A stretch of DNA of 64,000 nt from Oxytricha trifallax. Its lineage: Eukaryota > Ciliophora > Spirotrichea > Sporadotrichida > Oxytrichidae. This document shows, one piece after another, positions 58,953 to 64,000 of this stretch. The stretch is from positions 1 to 64,000 of the forward strand of contig ARYC01002011.1 of NCBI GenBank assembly GCA_000711775.1, in the 5' to 3' direction. The position numbers were made by a program, and so were the translations under genes. Each line of letters starts with the position of its first letter. Within the stretch, counting starts at the first letter, position 1. The notes under the pieces are model-generated. The model was not told where the DNA came from. It worked only from the letters and a program-made list of their open reading frames with translations, and searched no databases.

Positions 58953-59744
58953 TAAGGTAGAATTTTTTTGTAGTAAGTGAAAATTTATATGAAATACAGA
59001 TACAGACTTATATAGAGAAATTTGCATTTAAGAACAAGAAGCAATTAAGAATGAAAAGCAGTATAAAGGGAACTTTTACAGCTATATCTGCAGATTCTTA
59101 TTATAAAACGATGCCAGTTATTTTCCCTATCTTAGTTCAGCTTAGGGAAAGCTTAGGTCAGCTTAGGATTTGCATTTATTAATCGCCGCAAAATTTTTGC
59201 ACCAGATCAGCATTCTTAATTTATAGGCCTCTCTAAGCCTTATAATCTCCATTTATGTTAATTCTTAATTATAATAATTATTATTAATTAAACTTTAAAA
59301 AGTTTAATTCAAAAGTTAAATAATTTATGGTTAATTAAAATTCTCTATAGAGATTTCTTTTTAATAAGGTCCATATTTTAATTTTAATAATTAAAAAAAA
59401 TTTAAGCCTAATAATAATTATTATAATTAAGAATTAACATAAATGGAGATTATAAGGCTTAGAGAGGCCTATAAATTAAGAATGCTGATCTGGTGCAAAA
59501 ATATTTTGCGGCGATTAATAAATGCAAATCCTAAGCTGACCTAAGCTTTCCCTAAGCTGAACTAAGATAGGGAAAATAACTGGCATCGTTTTATAATAAG
59601 AATCTGCAGATATAGCTGTAAAAGTTCCCTTTATACTGCTTTTCATTCTTAATTGCTTCTTGTTCTTAAATGCAAATTTCTCTATATAAGTCTGTATCTG
59701 TATTTCATATAAATTTTCACTTACTACAAAAAAATTCTACCTTA
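58953..59744. repeat. 0.79-kb near-perfect palindrome in the TBE-D spacer
   Basis: Two arms of about 395 bp are almost identical, inverted around 59348. Outer ends are TAAGGTAGAATTTTTTTG and its complement. Arms contain GTTCAGCTTAGGGAAAGC and AATCGCCGCAAAATTTTTGC. The low divergence contrasts with the decayed genes on each side, so the insertion is young or the arms are kept alike. Confidence 0.92.
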
Positions 59745-60236
59745 TTAAAACCATTTATTTTACAAAGATTATAATTTAAAGAATATAGAGTAATTTAGGG
59801 TATAAATTGCTATGTATTAATTGTCAGATTATATATATATACTTTATTAATTATTTATCAAACTTTAGTCAAACAATAGTAGAAAATTTGGATTATATAG
59901 TGCGCTTTCATGTCATTAAAGCTTAAATTCAAGCTTTTTTAGTTAGTAATTATGAATTATCATTTTATTTATTATATTTATAATGTCAATCGATGGCACC
60001 TCAGATGGAGCTATAATAAATTATAAATTATTCTCTCTCTTTCATCATGATTTGATAAAATCAACAAGTCAATTAATTACTGAGAAAACTTCAGCTAATG
60101 CACTGAATTGTTTACATTTTGAGGTGACTTAAGATCGTAGCATATCAAGTAGGAGTTTGAATACAAAACTTATGACTAGGAAAACTGTAGGCAATTAAAA
60201 GATGATTCGTAATGAGAAGCCATAAGAGCCTGACTT
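59745..60236. promoter_or_regulatory. Upstream region of the MT-A70 gene
   Basis: AT-rich DNA without other genes. It is the remaining part of the divergent spacer. A TATATATATATACTTT stretch lies near 59830. Confidence 0.3.
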
Positions 60237-61364
60237 ATGGCTGCGAAATCCTCTTGCTTGACTACTGGCTTCGGCTCAATAATCAATTCGATGGTAAGTA
60301 ACGCAGCTATATCGAAGATAACAGTTTATAATTATAAGTTTATTCAATCTTAATAACAATTTTTAGCAAATAATTCCAATCATTGACCATACAAACCTAG
60401 AGAGTTGCCCATACTGCGAGTCCACACAAGAAAACAAACATGCCCTCAATCAACATATAAGCGCATTTCACAGAGATCATCATAAATCAGAAAAGCAGAA
60501 ACAATATATAGATCGCAAGACTTGTTCTTAATGTGACCAAGTTTTTCAAAAAACAAGTAACTGCAAAAGACATATCGATAAATGCTTGAAAAAGAATTAA
60601 AATAAAAATGTTATAATAAGAAGAAAAGCTTAAGAGACTGTAAAGGGCATATATGATGGCCCTGCTTTTGTACAAATTAGAATTTCAAAAAAAATCATAA
60701 ATTAATAACAATAAATAAAAGAATTAAAAAGATGACTTATAAACTCCTCTCTGAGCCAAATATATGTATACACAGGGGATGTGAGAGACCTCAAAATGTG
60801 GGAATAAATCAGAGATGATATGCTTTAACGAAAGGGCCAACTTTATGAAGTGACAATGATGAACCCACCATAGAGAATAAAGTAAAAACTTTCCTACTCA
60901 ACATTATCAGATGAAGAATTATTAGAGATGCCTATAGAACTAGTTTAAGAACACGTTGTCTTAGTTATATGGAAAGTAAATTAAAAGAGAAAATTGGCAG
61001 AAAAATTCTTAGAAACCCATGGCTATAGGGAAGTTGGAAAGATGCGAGTGGGTCTAAATAACTAAAAACGGGAAACTGCATCATGGATAGGGAATATACA
61101 CAGCTCATGCACATAAAGATGTTCATAATTGCAATTAAAGGAGATGTTTCAGATATGTTCAAATATATGCAAGTTGACAGCATTATGATGGCACATATGG
61201 GAAAGCGCTCATAGAAGCCTGATTTAATCTATGATTATATTCAGTAAATGGTTCCAGATAAATCAAATCTTGAGTTTTTCACTAGATCACACAATAAAAT
61301 ACCTGGATGGGGCATGTTTAGCAACTAGGCAGAGAGTATCGATGATATTTAGTTTATAGAGTGA
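60237..61364 (+). pseudogene. C2H2 zinc-finger / MT-A70 methyltransferase-like protein (TBE-D)
   Basis: Exon 1 60237-60293 (MAAKSSCLTTGFGSIINSM), a 73-nt GTAAGT...TTTTAG intron, then exon 2 from 60367. Two C2H2 fingers (CPYC...H, CSQC...H) occupy about residues 32-90. The rest matches MT-A70 adenine-N6 methyltransferases: YEVTMMNPPQ (catalytic DPPW replaced by NPPQ, 60862-60873), VLVIWKVNQKRKLAEKFLET, KMFIIAIKGDVSDM, GKRSQKPDLIYDYIQQMV, LEFFTRSHN and PGWGMFSNQ. An in-frame TGA at 60733-60735 and a frameshift at about 61056-61075 interrupt it. The stop is TGA 61362-61364. MT-A70 proteins methylate adenine in RNA or DNA (METTL3/14, ciliate MTA1/MTA9); several relatives without DPPW are structural partners. 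Here activity is unlikely. The family call is strong; membership of the transposon is inferred from synteny. Confidence 0.78.
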
Positions 61365-61499
61365 ATAGAAGAGTTGTAATTAATTTGCATAAATTTATTA
61401 AATAATTTAAACTTATTATATATCATAAATGCATTAGTTTTATAATACTCACACTGAATTTAATATAAATTTAATCAAGCAGTTGTAATTTTATGAAAA

Positions 61500-61800
61500 C
61501 CTAAAATCTCTCAAACAAGCACCTTATTTCAATAATATAATCACTTGGTGCAATAACCATAGAGATTATTGTTTCTGAGTATATGCAACCAACTCTATGA
61601 TACTCTTACTGGTCACTACTAGTATTCCTCTCATCTTAAGGTTTAGAAATATCTTAATAATTTAGACTCGTTGAGGAACTCATCTCTGATGTAGTTGAAT
61701 ATTTCAAAGAGATCTTTCACTCATTTACAAAGGTCAGCGATATAGGGCTGAGTGATTTTACATTTAGAGGATATTTGAAATTTAAATAGATTATCATTTA
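61500..61800 (-). other. Minus-strand coding-like segment
   Basis: It reads KITQPYIADLCK, TGA, then VKDLFEIFNYIRDEFLNESK and LLRYFQTLR before another TGA in the same frame. Helical, charged, unknown. Confidence 0.3.
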
Positions 61801-62467
61801 TGATAAAAAACTTAAATTTGTTATAATAATATTTTTTAAAAAATCATTACTTTAATGAGCTAAGTCAAAAAAAAAATTATTTTTTAGACATAAATCGTAA
61901 ATTATTTATCTTTGGTTTTATACTATATTAACTTACATTTTTTAATACTTACCATTTATTTTTATTATATTATCTACTATCCAATTATCTTAGTTCTATT
62001 TTATTAAGTTAATTATTTATTGGTTAAATTTAATTTGAATTATTATTTATGTTTATACATTAAAGTTCCAATAGTTTTTAAGAAAAGAATTGTTCATATT
62101 ATCTTTTAATTAGTTATTCACTTATACTTAAATATAAGGTATAAATTAATGTTATTACATATAAAGTAAGTATATATTATATTTCTATTCTTGATTATTT
62201 AATCATTCTTTGGAAATTTTAAGTAATTTCTCTAATTGTTTATCTATTTCTAGGGCTGTTTTTATGTTGCCATTCTAATTTTTCAGTACTTTCTGTGTAA
62301 TTTAGGTGCAAAAACCCTTCATCATACCTTATACAGCCTTTCTTCCTCATCTATAATAGTTCTAATTACTTTAAAAAATAATCTAAATAATTTGAATCTG
62401 GCTTACTTTAATTTTTTTATTTTTATTAATTTCCTTATTATAAACTAAGTTCTAAAAATATCTTTGA
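61801..62467. other. AT-rich sequence, nothing recognised
   Basis: No supported frame or repeat. Confidence 0.4.
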
Positions 62468-62686
62468 ATGGAGAAGGAACAAGGGCACCACTTGAAGCGG
62501 TTCGGGCTATCTCACAACGATGGAACATCCGACTCAGGGAAGTATTCTAAGAGCAGAGAGATACAGAAGACTATATTTACCCAAGCGGCTTTTCACATGT
62601 CTATTTATTATTTGAATGGTTTTGTTGCAATATTCTTGAACATAAGTTGCATTTCAGTCTTGTCTTATGTGGTTTTCTTCTGGTGA
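62468..62686 (+). CDS. 72-codon ORF, unknown
   Basis: The frame runs from ATG (MEKEQGHHLKRFGLSHNDGT) to a natural TGA. The first 40 codons are unusually GC-rich for the region and polar; the rest is hydrophobic (YYLNGFVAIFLNISC, LSYVVFF), possibly a membrane segment. It could be a gene segment joined to unrelated AT-rich DNA. Confidence 0.3.
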   Translation: MEKEQGHHLKRFGLSHNDGTSDSGKYSKSREIQKTIFTQAAFHMSIYYLNGFVAIFLNISCISVLSYVVFFW

Positions 62687-62757
62687 CTACTTATAATTCC
62701 TCTTAATGCTATAAATATAGTGTATGCGATATCCTGTTAGCTTGATCGTTAATCTTT

Positions 62758-63336
62758 TCAAAATAGGGTATTTCTAATTTGGCTAGAATGGATTCCTGAA
62801 GGTCTCAACTACTATAACAAGATGTTTTATACCACCATCTGTGTTCTCAAGCGATCCTATCTATACATAGCTCCTCTAACAATTCGATCGACCTAATGTC
62901 TCTTGTTCAGTTTCAAATATTTGAAAAACTGATTTACGCTGTATGAACCAATGGATTCAAGGCTTTGTATTTGTTCTCCACTTTTACTCAGTAAATTTAG
63001 ACAAGCAGCATTAATCGAATTGTGGCTTCTACAGCATTGATCACTCACATAAAATAGCAAGTACTACCTCAAATAAGCTTTAATAGATCTATAAATTGCT
63101 CAAAGAGTCCCATGGATTGTTGGTATACCAAGTGTTAGGTGATATTTTGGATAGAGCATTTTCTACACAAGTTTACTATGGCATATATGCCATATTAGCT
63201 CTTGAAATGGTGCCTCAGTATTCTTGAAAATGAGACATTACTTCGAATCAAGCCCTCTCATAAAATTGCGTTGTGGTGGGTATTCGATATCTAGCGTCCA
63301 TAATGTGCAAGCTCCACTATGGTTAAATTCTGATAT
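62758..63336 (-). pseudogene. Minus-strand coding region, unknown family, one TGA
   Basis: One frame of 193 codons ends at TGA 62758-62760 with a single internal TGA at 63100-63102. It reads ACTLWTLDIEYPPQRNFMRG, LIWHICHSKLVQKMLYPKYH and, after the TGA, LLFYVSDQCCRSHNSINAAC, IGSYSVNQFFKYLKLNKRHQ and DRIVRGAMYRQDRLRTQMVV. The composition is balanced and clearly protein-like, but I recognise no domain. It may be macronuclear-destined segments of a host gene or a pseudogene. Confidence 0.5.
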
Positions 63337-64000
63337 ACTGTTTGTTATATTAATTTTTAGTGGAGTTTGAGGTGCTCCTGATTTCATTAGCATAAATATT
63401 AGTATATATTAAATAAGGCTCTTTAATTAACTATTTAATCAAACAAGAATTTTTTACGTTGTTACTGTATTGAATGATGATGAATAGTAGAAATTAAAAT
63501 TTATTTTAATTTAAATTACATATAAATTTTAAATTACTGTAAAAGTTTTAAATAAATAAAAAGATTCTTTTTTATTTTACTTTAATCAACTTCCTTATCC
63601 TTTTAAAATTACTCTTTTAACTAAATCCTGTAAATCACAAAAGACTTTAAAATGGTCACACAAAATGCAGCAAAATTTAGCAACACTAATTTAAGAAAAT
63701 TCTATAAAATATGGTGGCTCATGAAACTGACATTTTAGTGATGAAAGAATTCAAGCAGCAGTAATAATTATACTATGCATAGTCATTAGGGGGGGGGAAG
63801 TTTCCTGCACTCGAGGAAGTTTCCTGCACTGTTTTTTTCTTTATGTTAAATTTAATAAATTTTACATAAATAAACAAATTTAATATTTTTTTGACCCTTT
63901 AAATATTAAGAGCATATTGTCCACCATTTAAGTAGCTCAATAAAATATAGTCTAACATTATAAAGGCATGGTAAGAAAAAGATTAATTGAATCAGAATTA
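63337..64000. other. AT-rich sequence with a G9 run and a 16-nt direct repeat
   Basis: No gene recognised. G9 at 63789-63797 is followed by two copies of GGAAGTTTCCTGCACT (63796-63811 and 63815-63830). Confidence 0.6.

Larger units (their letters stand above)
56860..61364 (+). mobile_element. TBE-D: divergent TBE-like element with an MT-A70 gene
   Basis: The three genes have TBE order and orientation: DDE transposase (+), 22-kDa-like (-), C2H2 protein (+). The 22-kDa-like gene is clearly homologous to the TBE one. The third gene has two C2H2 fingers like the TBE 57-kDa protein, but an MT-A70 methyltransferase domain instead of the kinase. A recent 0.8-kb palindrome is inserted in the divergent spacer. 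I found no telomeric block or TIR; limits given are those of the coding core, so the true ends are unknown. Confidence 0.7.

Noticed and set aside
61056..61075. Programmed +1 frameshift as in Euplotes
   Set aside because: Euplotes shifts at TAA/TAG stops and reads TGA as Cys; here TAA/TAG are sense codons, so a mutation or sequencing error is simpler.

Overview
The window looks like germline (micronuclear) DNA of a stichotrich/hypotrich ciliate related to Oxytricha, Stylonychia or Tetmemena. Three things support this. (1) Convincing reading frames run through TAA and TAG, read as Gln, and end at TGA. (2) Three transposon ends carry a 17-nt block of the C4A4/G4T4 telomere repeat next to an AAT/ATT trinucleotide, the signature of telomere-bearing elements (TBEs). 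(3) These elements carry the TBE gene set in TBE order: IS630/Tc1-type DDE transposase, a '22-kDa' protein and a '57-kDa' C2H2-plus-kinase protein. The sequence is very AT-rich and mobile DNA dominates it. Conventional genes appear only as short, often broken coding segments, as expected of macronuclear-destined segments, IESs and pseudogenes in an unrearranged genome.

Layout. 1-5228: two nested TBEs; TBE-A ends at 2272 inside the remainder of TBE-B (2273-5228). 5229-5646: large palindrome. 7380-16500 and 18696-18837: tandem 191-bp satellite, about 48 units. The satellite is split by a 2,195-bp TA-flanked element (16501-18695) with 343-bp terminal inverted repeats (TIRs), iteron-like repeats and a gene for an SF3-type (Rep/NS1-like) helicase. 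19262-22790: LINE-like retroelement on the minus strand, dissected by a 1.29-kb TIR element and a small MITE. 25266-26207: Q/N-rich gene-like frame. 26249-29030: a second, decayed SF3-helicase element with the same TIR tip and TA duplication, itself hit by a hairpin element. 29356-30162: broken gene for a secreted Cys-rich protein. 30326-35785: complete but decayed TBE-C carrying three nested hairpin elements, one with an 8-bp target duplication. 35790-37035: kinase-like segment and an intact 217-codon frame. 37-44 kb: AT-rich, little to report. 44431-44900: GC-rich island between perfect 26-bp inverted repeats. 45-54 kb: coding-like segments, palindromes, a gene-fragment-carrying MITE and a dispersed repeat shared with 22.7-23.3 kb. 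54.6-56.5 kb: coding fragments around a palindrome. 56860-61364: a divergent TBE relative (TBE-D). 61.4-64 kb: more coding-like fragments.

Most interesting result. TBE-D keeps the TBE layout (transposase +, 22-kDa-like -, C2H2 protein +), but its third gene joins two C2H2 fingers to an MT-A70 (adenine-N6 methyltransferase family) domain where TBEs have a kinase. The catalytic DPPW motif reads NPPQ. A transposon-borne MT-A70 protein in a ciliate germline is, as far as I know, undescribed. The second notable system is the pair of TA-flanked, iteron-bearing elements that encode SF3 helicases. Everything here is read by eye: homology calls rest on motif recognition, and many frames carry frameshifts or TGA codons that could be true decay, unannotated IESs or introns, or assembly errors.
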